DNA of 64,000 nt, from NCBI GenBank assembly GCA_949502235.1, contig CATBDC010000018.1:1-64000 (forward strand), read 5' to 3'. Below, piece by piece: positions 43,889 through 53,009 of this stretch. A model generated the notes under the pieces. The model was not told where the DNA came from and searched no databases. It worked only from the letters and a program-made list of their open reading frames with translations. Every line of letters starts with the position of its first letter. The stretch's first letter is position 1. The position numbers and the translations under genes are program-made. This DNA comes from an uncultured Lachnospiraceae bacterium (GTDB lineage Bacteria; Bacillota; Clostridia; Lachnospirales; Lachnospiraceae).

Positions 43889-43917
43889 TTTACAAATTTC
43901 TCATCATATGGTATTCT
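43889..43917 (+). promoter_or_regulatory. Promoter of the sodium:solute symporter gene
   Basis: TTTACA (43889-43894), 17-base spacer, TATTCT (43912-43917). Between it and the start is a direct repeat of TTTAAAGCG (around 43936-43962) that could be a regulator site. Confidence 0.6.
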
Positions 43918-43991
43918 ATTTGAGAATTACTTCATTGCTTTAAAGCGTAACGGTTTAAAGCGAAAGAACATGAGAAAGACGAGGGATGATT

Positions 43992-45521
43992 ATGTTAATC
44001 AAATTAGTATTATTGGTGGTATTTTTTGCAGTGATGGTGGCCGTAGGCCTCTATGCCAGAAAGCATGCCACGAGTGTAGACGGGTATGTGCTGGGCGGCC
44101 GTTCGGTAGGGCCGTGGCTTACGGCATTTGCCTATGGTACATCTTACTTTTCGGCGGTTGTGTTTGTAGGCTATGCGGGACAGTTCGGGTGGAAATACGG
44201 ACTTGCAAGTACCTGGATCGGGCTTGGCAATGCTGTTATCGGGAGTCTCATGGCCTGGGTGGTGCTTGGAAGGCGCACGAAGGTTATGACACAGCACCTG
44301 AATTCAAAGACCATGCCGGATTTCTTCGGCTCCAGATATGAGAGTAAGGCTCTGAAGATTGCAGCGTCTGCAATCGTATTTATTTTCCTTGTGCCTTATA
44401 CGGCGTCCGTATATAACGGCCTGTCCAGGCTGTTTGGAATGGCGTTTAACATTCCTTATACATACTGTGTTATCGGAATGGCGGTGTTTACTGCGATTTA
44501 TGTTATTTTAGGCGGCTATATGGCAACAGCTATTAATGACTTCATTCAGGGAATTATTATGCTGGGCGGCATCATAGCGGTGATTACCGCAGTTTTTTCC
44601 GGGCAGGGAGGATTTATTGCTGCCATACGTAAAATGGCGGAGATTCCAAGTGATGTTCCGGTTACCATGGGACAGCCGGGGGCATTTACCTCCTTTTTCG
44701 GACCGGATCCGCTAAATCTTCTGGGAGTTGTGATACTTACTTCTCTCGGAACCTGGGGGCTTCCTCAGATGGTGGGTAAGTTTTATGCTATCAAGGATGA
44801 GAAATCTATTAATACGGGAACTGTAATTTCTACCCTATTTGCGGTTGTAATTTCCGGCGGATGTTATTTCCTGGGCGGCTTCGGAAGGCTGTTTGACAAT
44901 CCGTCTCTTTATGACGAGGCGGGAAATATGGCTTTTGACGGAATCGTGCCTTATATGCTTTCCACTCTGCCGGACATCCTGATTGGTGTTGTTGTGGTGC
45001 TCGTGCTGTCAGCCTCCATGTCAACGCTTGCTTCACTTGTCCTGACTTCAAGCTCTACGCTGACACTGGATTTTTTAAAGGATAATATAATTAAGGATAT
45101 GAGTGAGAAGAAGCAGGTAAAGACAATGCAGGTACTGGTTGTATTTTTTATCGTCCTGTCACTTGTAATTGCCCTTGATCCGCCTACCTTTATCGCCCAG
45201 CTTATGGGTATCTCCTGGGGAGCGCTTGCGGGGGCCTTTCTGGCACCGTTTCTGTACGGACTGTACTTAGAGGGCGTGACAAAGGCTGCTGTGTGGGCAA
45301 GCTTTGCGGCAGGTATCGGCATTACGGTTTCGAATATGTTTCTGCATTACATAGCCTCCCCAATCAATGCAGGTGCTATTGCTATGATAGCAGGACTGAT
45401 TATCGTCCCGGTGGTGAGCCTTGCCACACCGAAGATGGAGAAGAAAAAAGTGGATGAGATGTTCGAGTGCTACGAAGAAAAAGTGACAATAACCAAGAAA
45501 AGGTCGCTTCCGGCGAACTAG
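43992..45521 (+). CDS. Sodium:solute symporter (SSS family)
   Basis: 509 residues from ATG 43992, 6 bases after GAGGG; the ATG at 43986 lies right against that site. It has 12-13 spans. The N-terminal pattern VGLYARKHATSVDGYVLGGR and then AYGTSYFSAVVFVGYAG is normal for proline/pantothenate-type SSS transporters, with the LGGYMATAINDFIQGI loop. It uses the Na+ gradient to import a small organic solute (proline, pantothenate or similar), not resolved here. Structured element C follows it. Confidence 0.9.
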   Translation: MLIKLVLLVVFFAVMVAVGLYARKHATSVDGYVLGGRSVGPWLTAFAYGTSYFSAVVFVGYAGQFGWKYGLASTWIGLGNAVIGSLMAWVVLGRRTKVMTQHLNSKTMPDFFGSRYESKALKIAASAIVFIFLVPYTASVYNGLSRLFGMAFNIPYTYCVIGMAVFTAIYVILGGYMATAINDFIQGIIMLGGIIAVITAVFSGQGGFIAAIRKMAEIPSDVPVTMGQPGAFTSFFGPDPLNLLGVVILTSLGTWGLPQMVGKFYAIKDEKSINTGTVISTLFAVVISGGCYFLGGFGRLFDNPSLYDEAGNMAFDGIVPYMLSTLPDILIGVVVVLVLSASMSTLASLVLTSSSTLTLDFLKDNIIKDMSEKKQVKTMQVLVVFFIVLSLVIALDPPTFIAQLMGISWGALAGAFLAPFLYGLYLEGVTKAAVWASFAAGIGITVSNMFLHYIASPINAGAIAMIAGLIIVPVVSLATPKMEKKKVDEMFECYEEKVTITKKRSLPAN

Positions 45522-45546
45522 AAAAGATGAGTTGGTTTTAGAGGAC

Positions 45547-45733
45547 GCATCCATGTAAAAATAAATAGAACCCTCACAAACAGGGACAACATTACAGGGA
45601 ACTAACTATTAACTACGACTAAGACGTTCGGGAGAGCCCTCACGCCTAAGTCTGCGTAAATAGTGGATTTCCCTTCCATTAAGAACGTCCCTTGATTTGT
45701 TTGTGAGGGTTCTATTTATTTTTACATGGATGC
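45547..45733 (+). ncRNA. Structured hairpin element C (candidate RNA or MITE)
   Basis: A 187-base rod. Its outer arms are 34 bases long and perfectly complementary (45547-45580 with 45700-45733). The inner stems GGGAC/GTCCC, GGGAA/TTCCC, ACTATT/AATAGT, TACG/CGTA, CGT/ACG and GGG/CCC occupy the positions of those in element A but with compensating base changes. Loop sequences CTA, AAC, CTAAG, CCTAAGTCT and ATTAAGAAC are shared. The outer arms have no similarity to A. It lies after the symporter gene; neither strand has a T-run. Confidence 0.65.
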
Positions 45734-46052
45734 TGTGCTTCGAAAAGCGAAAATCTTTATACGTTTGCCAGAAACTCTGCGGCGCGCGGTGAGGGAAGTT
45801 AAGATTAAAAAGTGAGGTGTGAGAAGGAGGGAGACTTAAAGGTATATGGAGTGGAGATTTTCTCTGTCTGGCGGTGAAGCGCATCCAGCATAAGCGGCGT
45901 GGTTTGTTTGTCTGACGGTGTCAGCAGGCCCCTTCCTCCTGCACCTGCGTCCTCCGACCACAAATTCAAACCCCCGCACATTAATATATATCAAGATGAA
46001 TGATTAATTTTGTCTCTTCCATTTTCCTTTTGTATATGTTATGATAAGTGCA
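45734..46052. other. Region without a supported gene upstream of leuA
   Basis: About 320 bases; the left part is GC-richer than the rest and contains no good frame with a ribosome site; the minus ORF 45609-45884 is not supported. The right part is AT-rich and holds the likely leuA promoter area. No T-box or leader-peptide pattern was seen by eye. Confidence 0.5.
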
Positions 46053-46067
46053 GTCTTAAAATAAGAC
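46053..46067. promoter_or_regulatory. Candidate operator ahead of the leuA fusion
   Basis: GTCTTA-AAA-TAAGAC is a perfect inverted repeat about 43 bases before the start, next to a TATGAT that could be a -10. A direct repeat GATTAATTTT occurs at 46002-46011 and 46077-46086. AraC proteins often bind direct repeats, so these are candidate autoregulatory sites. Confidence 0.4.
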
Positions 46068-46109
46068 AATGAATTTGATTAATTTTAATTTATGGGAGTG
46101 GTTGACAGC

Positions 46110-48098
46110 ATGAAGAATTTTCAGAAATATGAAAGAACTTATTTTTTGCCGCCGGAGGTGACTTATGACTGGGCGAAGAAGGATTACATTGACAAGCCGC
46201 CTATCTGGTGCAGTGTGGATCTTCGGGATGGGAATCAGGCGCTGATTGAGCCTATGAGCTTAGAGGAGAAGCTGGAGTTTTTCCAGATGCTTGTGAAGAT
46301 TGGATTTAAGGAGATTGAGGTGGGCTTTCCGGCTGCGTCTGAGACAGAGTATCAGTTTATGAGAACGCTGATTGAGAAGGATATGATTCCGGATGATGTG
46401 ACGGTGCAGGTGCTGACACAGGCCAGGGAGCATATTATTAAGAAGACCTTTGAGGCAGTGAAGGGGGCGCCCCATGCGGTGGTGCATCTGTATAATTCTA
46501 CCTCTGTTGCCCAGAGGGAGCAGGTGTTTAAGAAGAGTAAGGAAGAGATTAAGAAGATTGCAGTTGACGGGGCGGAGCTTCTTCTTAAGCTGGCGTCTGA
46601 GACGGAAGGGAATTTTACCTTCCAGTACAGCCCGGAGAGCTTTCCGGGGACGGAGGTTGACTATGCGGTGGAGGTATGTAACGCAGTGCTTGACGTGTGG
46701 AAACCCACAGCGGATAATAAGGCGATTATTAATATACCTACAACTGTGGAAAATGCCATGCCTCATGTATTTGCCAGCCAGTTAGAGTATGTACATAAGC
46801 ACCTTAACTACCGGGAGAATGTGATTCTCTGCCTGCATCCCCACAATGACAGGGGCTGCGGCGTGGCTACGGCGGAGCTTGGTATTCTGGCGGGAGCGGA
46901 TCGGATTGAGGGTACGCTTTTCGGAAATGGAGAGCGAACCGGTAATGTGGATATTATTACGCTGGGAATGAATATGTATTCCCACGGCGTGGATCCGGGG
47001 CTTGATTTTTCCAACATGTCAGAGATCCGTGAAACCTATGAAAGACTTACAAGGATGCATGTATATGAGCGGCAGCCATATGGCGGGGATTTGGTATTTA
47101 CAGCCTTCTCTGGTTCTCATCAGGATGCCATTGCAAAGGGGATGAACTGGAGGGAGGAGAGACAGTGCGATACATGGACGGTTCCTTATCTGCCTATTGA
47201 TCCGCAGGATGTAGGAAGAAGGTATGACTCCGATGTGATCCGTATTAACAGCCAGTCAGGAAAGGGCGGCGTTAACTATATCTTAAAGCAGAGCCACGGC
47301 ATCAATCTGCCGCAGGAAATGAGAGAGGAGGTTGGCTATCTTGTAAAGGATGTGTCTGATAAGGCTCACAAGGAGCTGAATCCTGAGTGGGTATACCAGA
47401 TCTTCTCCGACAATTATATTAACACCAAGCCGGTATTTCATATTGATGAATGTCATTTCAAGCAGATTGACGGGATTACTGCGGAGGCAACTATTAATCA
47501 CGGCGGGGACAGCCGGGTGATTACGGCTATCGGAAACGGGCGTCTGGACGCGGTAAGCAATGCGATTAAGCAATATTTTAATATCAGCTATGAGCTGCGC
47601 TATTATGAGGAGCATACGCTTTCCAAGGGTTCATCTGCCAAGGCGGCATCCTATGTGGGAATCGTCTGCAAGGGAAGAACCTTCTGGGGCGTAGGTATTG
47701 ATGCGGATATTATCAAATCCTCCATTGAGGCCCTGATTGTTGCGGTAAATAAGATTGAGGAGATCGGAAGCGCACAGGGCTGCAAGGATGAGCGGATGAT
47801 TGAGATTATGAATTATATTCAGGCAAATTATATTGATATTACCTTAGATGACCTGGCGGAGCATTTCTTCCTGTCGAAGCCGTATATTTCCAAATATATT
47901 AAGGAAAAGTCGGGAATGACCTTCGGAGATCTGGTGAAGAAGATTCGGATGAAGAAGGCGAGGGCGCTTCTTAAGAGCAGCAGCATGACAGTAGAAAATA
48001 TAGCTCTTACGGTGGGATATCAGAATGTAGAGCATTTTAACCGGCTGTTTAAGAAGGCATATGACATGACGCCGATGCAGTTTCGGAATCAGAAGTAG
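46110..48098 (+). CDS. leuA: 2-isopropylmalate synthase fused to a C-terminal AraC-type DNA-binding domain
   Basis: 662 residues from the ATG at 46110 (an ATG at 46092 has a poorer site). Residues 1-~340 form the TIM barrel of the long-form Leu[14 protein letters not shown], metal-binding [19 protein letters not shown]. Residues to ~550 include the linker and the leucine-sensing LeuA dimer domain. Residues ~559-662 are an AraC/XylS double [23 protein letters not shown], then [20 protein letters not shown] and TPMQFR. Both parts look intact. The enzyme condenses acetyl-CoA with 2-oxoisovalerate, the first step of leucine synthesis. The fusion may let leucine status control DNA binding (inference). 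No other leu genes adjoin it. Confidence 0.93.
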   Translation: MKNFQKYERTYFLPPEVTYDWAKKDYIDKPPIWCSVDLRDGNQALIEPMSLEEKLEFFQMLVKIGFKEIEVGFPAASETEYQFMRTLIEKDMIPDDVTVQVLTQAREHIIKKTFEAVKGAPHAVVHLYNSTSVAQREQVFKKSKEEIKKIAVDGAELLLKLASETEGNFTFQYSPESFPGTEVDYAVEVCNAVLDVWKPTADNKAIINIPTTVENAMPHVFASQLEYVHKHLNYRENVILCLHPHNDRGCGVATAELGILAGADRIEGTLFGNGERTGNVDIITLGMNMYSHGVDPGLDFSNMSEIRETYERLTRMHVYERQPYGGDLVFTAFSGSHQDAIAKGMNWREERQCDTWTVPYLPIDPQDVGRRYDSDVIRINSQSGKGGVNYILKQSHGINLPQEMREEVGYLVKDVSDKAHKELNPEWVYQIFSDNYINTKPVFHIDECHFKQIDGITAEATINHGGDSRVITAIGNGRLDAVSNAIKQYFNISYELRYYEEHTLSKGSSAKAASYVGIVCKGRTFWGVGIDADIIKSSIEALIVAVNKIEEIGSAQGCKDERMIEIMNYIQANYIDITLDDLAEHFFLSKPYISKYIKEKSGMTFGDLVKKIRMKKARALLKSSSMTVENIALTVGYQNVEHFNRLFKKAYDMTPMQFRNQK

Positions 48099-48149
48099 GA
48101 ATCTTTTTACATATTGTAGTAAAATGAGAAAAAAGGAGGGCAGTGAGAG

Positions 48150-49388
48150 ATGATTATTTGTGCGAAATATCTGATAACCGGGGATGGACAAACGGTACTG
48201 ACAGACCAAGCTGTTTTGACAGGAAGTGATGGGAAGATAGCAAAAATTGGGGGAAAAGATGCTCTGATCAGGGAATTTCCTGATGAGGAGGTAAAGGATT
48301 ACAAGGATGCAACTATTCTGCCAGGGCTTTGCGATATGCATGCCCATCTGGCGTACTGGTATTCTCAGCCGGACAGCTTTAATTACGGACCGCAGCTTAT
48401 TATGCTGTATGCCCTGCAGCATGCCCAGGCGGCTTTCGAGCGGGGGATTACGTCCGTCCGGGATATGTCTTCTGCCCACGGGGTCTGTAAGAATCTGAAG
48501 CTGGCCGCAGAAAAAGGGTTTGTAGTAGTCCCGAAGATTACCCATACGGATACAGGGATCTGCATGACCGGCGGCCATGCATGGGAGGAAGTAGAGCAGG
48601 TGGACGGTCCCTGGGAGGTGAGAAAAGAGATCCGCAGGCAGGTGCGGGACGGAGCTGAATGGGTGAAGGTGCTTACGACCCACAGAAGCCATACGCCGGA
48701 ATTTACCCAGGAGGAGCTTGGCGCGGCGGTGGATGAGTGCCACAGAAGGGGAATAAAATGCGGAGTGCATGCAGGAACCAACCCGGGAATCCAGATGTGT
48801 ATTGACGCAGGCTTTGACACTATCGAGCACGCTACCTTTATGACCCTTGACCATGCAAAGCAGATGGCGGAAAAAGGTATTGCATGGACGCCGACTATTA
48901 TGGCATACACATTGCTTTATGATATCTGCAGAGAAAATCTTGAGAAACATGCCGGGGCACCGGTGAATGATCCGGTTATGCTAAGAGAGATGAAGGATTA
49001 TCAGTACTTTGAGCCGGCATACAAGGCATACCGGGATCATTTTAAGGAGTTTTATGACACAGGAGTGACGGTGATTGCAGGCACGGACATGGTGATGTAC
49101 CAGTCGCCGTTTCTGCCCCTTCCAAGGGAGCTTCAGTATATGGTAGAGTACGGGATTACCCCGGTGCAGGCAGTTCAGACTGCGACACAAAATCCGGCGA
49201 AGGTGTTAGGAGTGGAGGATAAGAGAGGTCTTATAAAGGAAGGCCTGGATGCGGATATTCTTGTTGTGGGCGGTGATTTGAGCAGGGATATTACATGCCT
49301 GAAGGATGTGAAGCTTGTGGCAATGGATGGGAAACGGGTATTTGAAGACGGTATCCGGTATGTGGGGACTGCGAATATGTATATGTAA
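48150..49388 (+). CDS. Amidohydrolase-family protein
   Basis: A 412-residue metal-dependent hydrolase: MHAHLAYWYS (HxH metal site), the later HAGTNPGIQM, IEHATFMT and AGTDMVMYQ with its Asp. The N- and C-terminal beta strands forming the composite sandwich are present. The imidazolonepropionase-like/Xaa-Pro dipeptidase-like subgroup is typical of this pattern. The substrate is unknown. AAAGGAGGG precedes the ATG; the gene lies about 50 bases after the leuA fusion and might be co-transcribed. Confidence 0.88.
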   Translation: MIICAKYLITGDGQTVLTDQAVLTGSDGKIAKIGGKDALIREFPDEEVKDYKDATILPGLCDMHAHLAYWYSQPDSFNYGPQLIMLYALQHAQAAFERGITSVRDMSSAHGVCKNLKLAAEKGFVVVPKITHTDTGICMTGGHAWEEVEQVDGPWEVRKEIRRQVRDGAEWVKVLTTHRSHTPEFTQEELGAAVDECHRRGIKCGVHAGTNPGIQMCIDAGFDTIEHATFMTLDHAKQMAEKGIAWTPTIMAYTLLYDICRENLEKHAGAPVNDPVMLREMKDYQYFEPAYKAYRDHFKEFYDTGVTVIAGTDMVMYQSPFLPLPRELQYMVEYGITPVQAVQTATQNPAKVLGVEDKRGLIKEGLDADILVVGGDLSRDITCLKDVKLVAMDGKRVFEDGIRYVGTANMYM

Positions 49389-49432
49389 CTTATAGGAAAC
49401 TTTCACTATAGATATTTCACGAGGAGGTATAC

Positions 49433-51058
49433 ATGGGAGCATTTCTAAATAGCAGGGGCCCTTACGAAAGATATAAAGCCATGGTTTCGGATATTTATTT
49501 TGTTGATAAATCAGCACTGCTTACAGAACTCATTCCGGCTTTAGGGAAACCAAATAAATACTTTTGCATTACAAGACCGCGCCGGTTCGGAAAAAGTGTA
49601 ATGGCAGATATGGTCGGCGCGTTTTTGGGAAAGCCCACAGATGGCAGCAGTCTGTTTGACGGCCTTTCCGTTGCGAAGGGCAGAGATGGGAAAGAAAATC
49701 CAGACTACCGCAGGCATTTGAATCAATATAATCTAATCTATATCGATTTCAGTGTTGAGCCGAAGGACTGTCAGTCCTATGGGCAGTATATTGACCGGAT
49801 TCAGGATGGAATTAATATAGATTTAATAGCTCAATATCCAGATGTGCCATTTGATGCCGATACTGCTGTGTGGGATGCATTAAATCTTGTGTTTCAAAAG
49901 AAAGGTGAAAAATTTGTCTTTGTAATAGATGAATGGGATGCGGTTTTTCATCTGCCATATGTCAGTGGCGAGGAACAGAAAGCCTATCTGCGGTTTTTGC
50001 GTTCACTATTAAAGGGGCAGGTATATGTTGAACTTGTATATATGACAGGAGTGCTTCCTATTGCAAAATATTCCAGCGGGTCAGAACTGAATATGTTCGT
50101 TGAATATGATATGGCAACCAGAAAAAAATTCAGCGAGAGCTTTGGATTTTTGGAGTGTGAGGTTGACAGGCTGTTTGAAATCTATCAGTCTTCTGTTATA
50201 TCGCCGGAAATCACGAGAGAGGATCTGCGCAGCTGGTATGATGGATATTATACGGTAAAGGGGACGAGGCTCTATAATCCAAGATCCGTCATATGTGCAC
50301 TGCTTGATGATGAACTGGCATGCTATTGGACGAGTTCTGGCCCGTATGATGAGATTTTTTATTATATCCGTAATAATGTAGAAGCAGTCCGGGACGACCT
50401 GGTACTGATGATTTCGGGAGAGGGCGTGAAAGCAAAGATTGAGAGTTATGCGGCCTCTTCCATGGAGTTAAATACAAAAGATGAGATCTATTCTGCAATG
50501 GTTGTATACGGGTTACTGACCTATAAGGAAGGAAGGGTATATATTCCGAACAGGGAGTTAATGAAGCAGTATGAGAAGCTTTTGATTTCCAGAGATTCCC
50601 TGGGATATGTTTATAGACTGGCGAAAGAATCGGAAAAGATGTTAGAAGCTACCTTAAAGGGTAATACAAAGACAATGGCACAGATTCTAAAGTATGTGCA
50701 CGATACAGAATCTCCTATTTTTTCTTATAACAGTGAGATCGAATTGTCCGCAGTTGTGAATCTGGTGTATCTGGCGGCGCGAAATGAATACCGTGTGGAG
50801 AGAGAAGATAAGGCGGGGGAAGGATATGTGGATTTTATTTTTTATCCGGAACGTAAAGGGGCAGATGCATTGATTCTTGAACTTAAGATAGACAGTACTC
50901 CGGATGAGGCGATAGCGCAGATAAAGGAGAAAAAATATGCACTGCGTTTTCAGGGAAAATTAGGAGAAAAGCAGAAATATACAGGAAGAATCCTTGCAGT
51001 TGGAATCAGTTACAGCAAAAAAACGAAGGAGCATGTCTGTAAAATAGAAGAATTGTAA
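49433..51058 (+). CDS. AAA-ATPase-like / PD-(D/E)XK nuclease protein
   Basis: A 541-residue protein. The N-terminal part has PRRFGKSVMADMVG, the lysine-containing P-loop of the AAA_ATPase-like family (pfam09820), and VFVIDEWDAVF as Walker B. The C-terminal domain (GYVDFIFYP ... ALILELKI) has the PD-(D/E)XK nuclease pattern of DUF1703. Such proteins are abundant, often in many copies, in gut Firmicutes and Bacteroidetes, with unknown role; they may be mobile or defence-linked. AGGAGG precedes the ATG. Confidence 0.86.
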   Translation: MGAFLNSRGPYERYKAMVSDIYFVDKSALLTELIPALGKPNKYFCITRPRRFGKSVMADMVGAFLGKPTDGSSLFDGLSVAKGRDGKENPDYRRHLNQYNLIYIDFSVEPKDCQSYGQYIDRIQDGINIDLIAQYPDVPFDADTAVWDALNLVFQKKGEKFVFVIDEWDAVFHLPYVSGEEQKAYLRFLRSLLKGQVYVELVYMTGVLPIAKYSSGSELNMFVEYDMATRKKFSESFGFLECEVDRLFEIYQSSVISPEITREDLRSWYDGYYTVKGTRLYNPRSVICALLDDELACYWTSSGPYDEIFYYIRNNVEAVRDDLVLMISGEGVKAKIESYAASSMELNTKDEIYSAMVVYGLLTYKEGRVYIPNRELMKQYEKLLISRDSLGYVYRLAKESEKMLEATLKGNTKTMAQILKYVHDTESPIFSYNSEIELSAVVNLVYLAARNEYRVEREDKAGEGYVDFIFYPERKGADALILELKIDSTPDEAIAQIKEKKYALRFQGKLGEKQKYTGRILAVGISYSKKTKEHVCKIEEL

Positions 51059-51078
51059 AATAGAAGAATTAAATGAGT

Positions 51079-51108
51079 AAGGGGCCGCGTCTTTTTCTGC
51101 GGCCCCTT
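51079..51108. terminator. Palindromic stem between converging genes
   Basis: AAGGGGCCGC and GCGGCCCCTT pair perfectly around CTTTTT-type loop. It lies between the AAA-like gene and the opposing aminopeptidase gene and can end transcription from both sides, though T-runs are short. Confidence 0.7.
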
Positions 51109-51114
51109 GATGGT

Positions 51115-52902
51115 TTAAATCTCTCTCGTGTACTCCTTAAGCCACTCTCTTTCTTCTTCGGTAAGATGCGGCCCGATCTTTTCGTATACATCCCTATGAT
51201 ACTGATTCAGCCATTCTCTTTCATCCCTGCTCATTTCTTCTGGATCAATTCCATCTAGGTCGATAGGAGCGAAGGTAATGGTCTCGAAGTGCATGAACTG
51301 TCCGTATTTATTCTGCACACCCTTCTTTACGACAAATTCATTTTCAATCCGGATACCGAATTTTCCGTCCTCGTAGATGCCGGGCTCATCGGTAATGACC
51401 ATTCCTTCCTCCAGCTTATGGTGCTCGTTTTTACTGGGAACTACATACCAGCGGAAGCCGGTGGGTGATTCATGGATATTACCAAGGTATCCCACGCCGT
51501 GGCCGGTGCCGCACTGGTAGTCAAGGTCTAAGTCCCAGATGGGGCCTCTTGCCAGAACGTCAAGGTTATAGCCGTAGCAGCCGTAGAGAAATCTTGCCCG
51601 GGAAAGACGCATCATGGCGCGCACTACTGCGGTAAAATACTTCTTCATCTGGGAATCCACGGAGCCTAATACAAAGGTTCTTGTAATGTCGGTGGAGCCC
51701 TCGAAGTATCCGCCGCCGGTGTCGTTTAAGAAAAACGCGCCGGAAGTAAGCTTCACATCCGATTCCGGGGAAGGAGAGTAGTGCATCATGGCGGCGTGGT
51801 CTGCAAACGCGCACAAAGGCTCAAAGCTGTCCCGGATGTAGCCCTCCTGGGAAGCACGAAGGGAAGTAAGCTTCTCTGCGGAGCTTAGCTCTGTAATGGT
51901 TTCCTTGTCGTAGCGTGTCTTTACCCAGTACATGAATTTGGTTATAGCAACGCCGTCTTTGATATGTGCTCTCCTGACATTTTCAAGCTCCACCGGATTT
52001 TTCATGGCTTTCATGAGAATTGTCGGGTTTGCCGCCTCTATTATTTTACAGGGGATGCTCTTATAGAGGGCATAATTCATCATCATGGGGTCAAGCAGGG
52101 TGGTTCCGTCAGGATTCAGCTTTTTGATATCCTCATAAATATCATTATATGGGTGGATATTTACCTTGTTTTTCTTAAGCTCCTCTTGGATGTGTCCGTC
52201 AAGCTTTTTCTCGTTTACATACAGTTCCACAGAATCTGCAGTGACAACCGCATAGGAGAGAAGAAGAGGGAAGAAATCTATATCATCGCCTCTTATATTT
52301 AAAAGCCAGCAGATGTCATCTAAGGACGCGATGATATGGGTGTCAGCGCCGTATTCCTCCATAGCTTTGCGCACACGGGCAAGCTTTGAGGAAGAGCTTT
52401 CGCCGGAATATTTTTCTTCCAGGAAAAATGCAGGCTTTTCCGAGAGAGGCGGGCGGTCCTCCCAGATGACATCAATCAAATCCTCCTCATAGTCAATTTT
52501 AATATTTTTTGCCCCCAGGATCGTCTCAAATTCCTTTCCCTCGTCCACGGAAAGAACACGTCCGTCAAAGGCAGCGGTGCCTCCTTCCGGGAGATGTTCA
52601 AGTAAGTATTCCGGGATGGAAGGCGTATCGCCTACAAACATTTTCATCAGGCGGACGCCGCTTCCGCTAAGTTCATTTTCTGCCTGGAAGAAATACCTTC
52701 CGTCTGTCCATAAGCCTCCATCGTCCATGGTAATGACTGCGGTTCCGTAGGAACCGGAAAAGCCGGTAATGAATTTCCGGGCTTTAAAATGCTCCCCCAC
52801 ATATTCGCTCTGATGAAAATCCGCAGTCGGGATAACATAGGCGTCTATGCCCTTTTCCGCCATCAGCGCGCGCAGCTTTGCAATTCTTTCTGGTACATTC
52901 AT
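51115..52902 (-). CDS. Aminopeptidase P family (Xaa-Pro aminopeptidase, M24)
   Basis: A 595-residue three-domain aminopeptidase P, the long form. Metal ligands: FFLNDTGGGYFEGSTDITRT (two Asp), GTGHGVGYLGNIHESP (His), EGMVITDEPGIYEDGKFGIR (Glu) and the late Glu in IRIENEFV. The N-terminal creatinase-like domain precedes it. It removes N-terminal residues ahead of proline, in the cytoplasm, and so completes peptide breakdown. AAGGAGG lies 10 bases before the ATG. Confidence 0.95.
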   Translation of the reverse strand: MNVPERIAKLRALMAEKGIDAYVIPTADFHQSEYVGEHFKARKFITGFSGSYGTAVITMDDGGLWTDGRYFFQAENELSGSGVRLMKMFVGDTPSIPEYLLEHLPEGGTAAFDGRVLSVDEGKEFETILGAKNIKIDYEEDLIDVIWEDRPPLSEKPAFFLEEKYSGESSSSKLARVRKAMEEYGADTHIIASLDDICWLLNIRGDDIDFFPLLLSYAVVTADSVELYVNEKKLDGHIQEELKKNKVNIHPYNDIYEDIKKLNPDGTTLLDPMMMNYALYKSIPCKIIEAANPTILMKAMKNPVELENVRRAHIKDGVAITKFMYWVKTRYDKETITELSSAEKLTSLRASQEGYIRDSFEPLCAFADHAAMMHYSPSPESDVKLTSGAFFLNDTGGGYFEGSTDITRTFVLGSVDSQMKKYFTAVVRAMMRLSRARFLYGCYGYNLDVLARGPIWDLDLDYQCGTGHGVGYLGNIHESPTGFRWYVVPSKNEHHKLEEGMVITDEPGIYEDGKFGIRIENEFVVKKGVQNKYGQFMHFETITFAPIDLDGIDPEEMSRDEREWLNQYHRDVYEKIGPHLTEEEREWLKEYTREI

Positions 52903-53009
52903 TGTGAAAAACCTCCTTAATATTTAGAAGTATGTATTGATTCTTTGTCTATTTTAACATAGAATAGAAAGAAATACCAGTATATAGAAAGGTGAGGCTA
53001 CTATTTGCG

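Noticed and set aside
43871-44341. 156-codon plus-strand ORF overlapping the symporter start
   Set aside because: The symporter frame has its own ribosome site and clear family sequence; this frame has neither.
45734-46110. T-box or leucine leader upstream of leuA
   Set aside because: No T-box TGGNACCGCG-like sequence, terminator/antiterminator pair or Leu-rich leader peptide was visible.
47844-48950. 368-codon minus-strand ORF
   Set aside because: It is antisense to the leuA fusion and amidohydrolase genes, both of which have clear motifs; no domain or ribosome site supports it.
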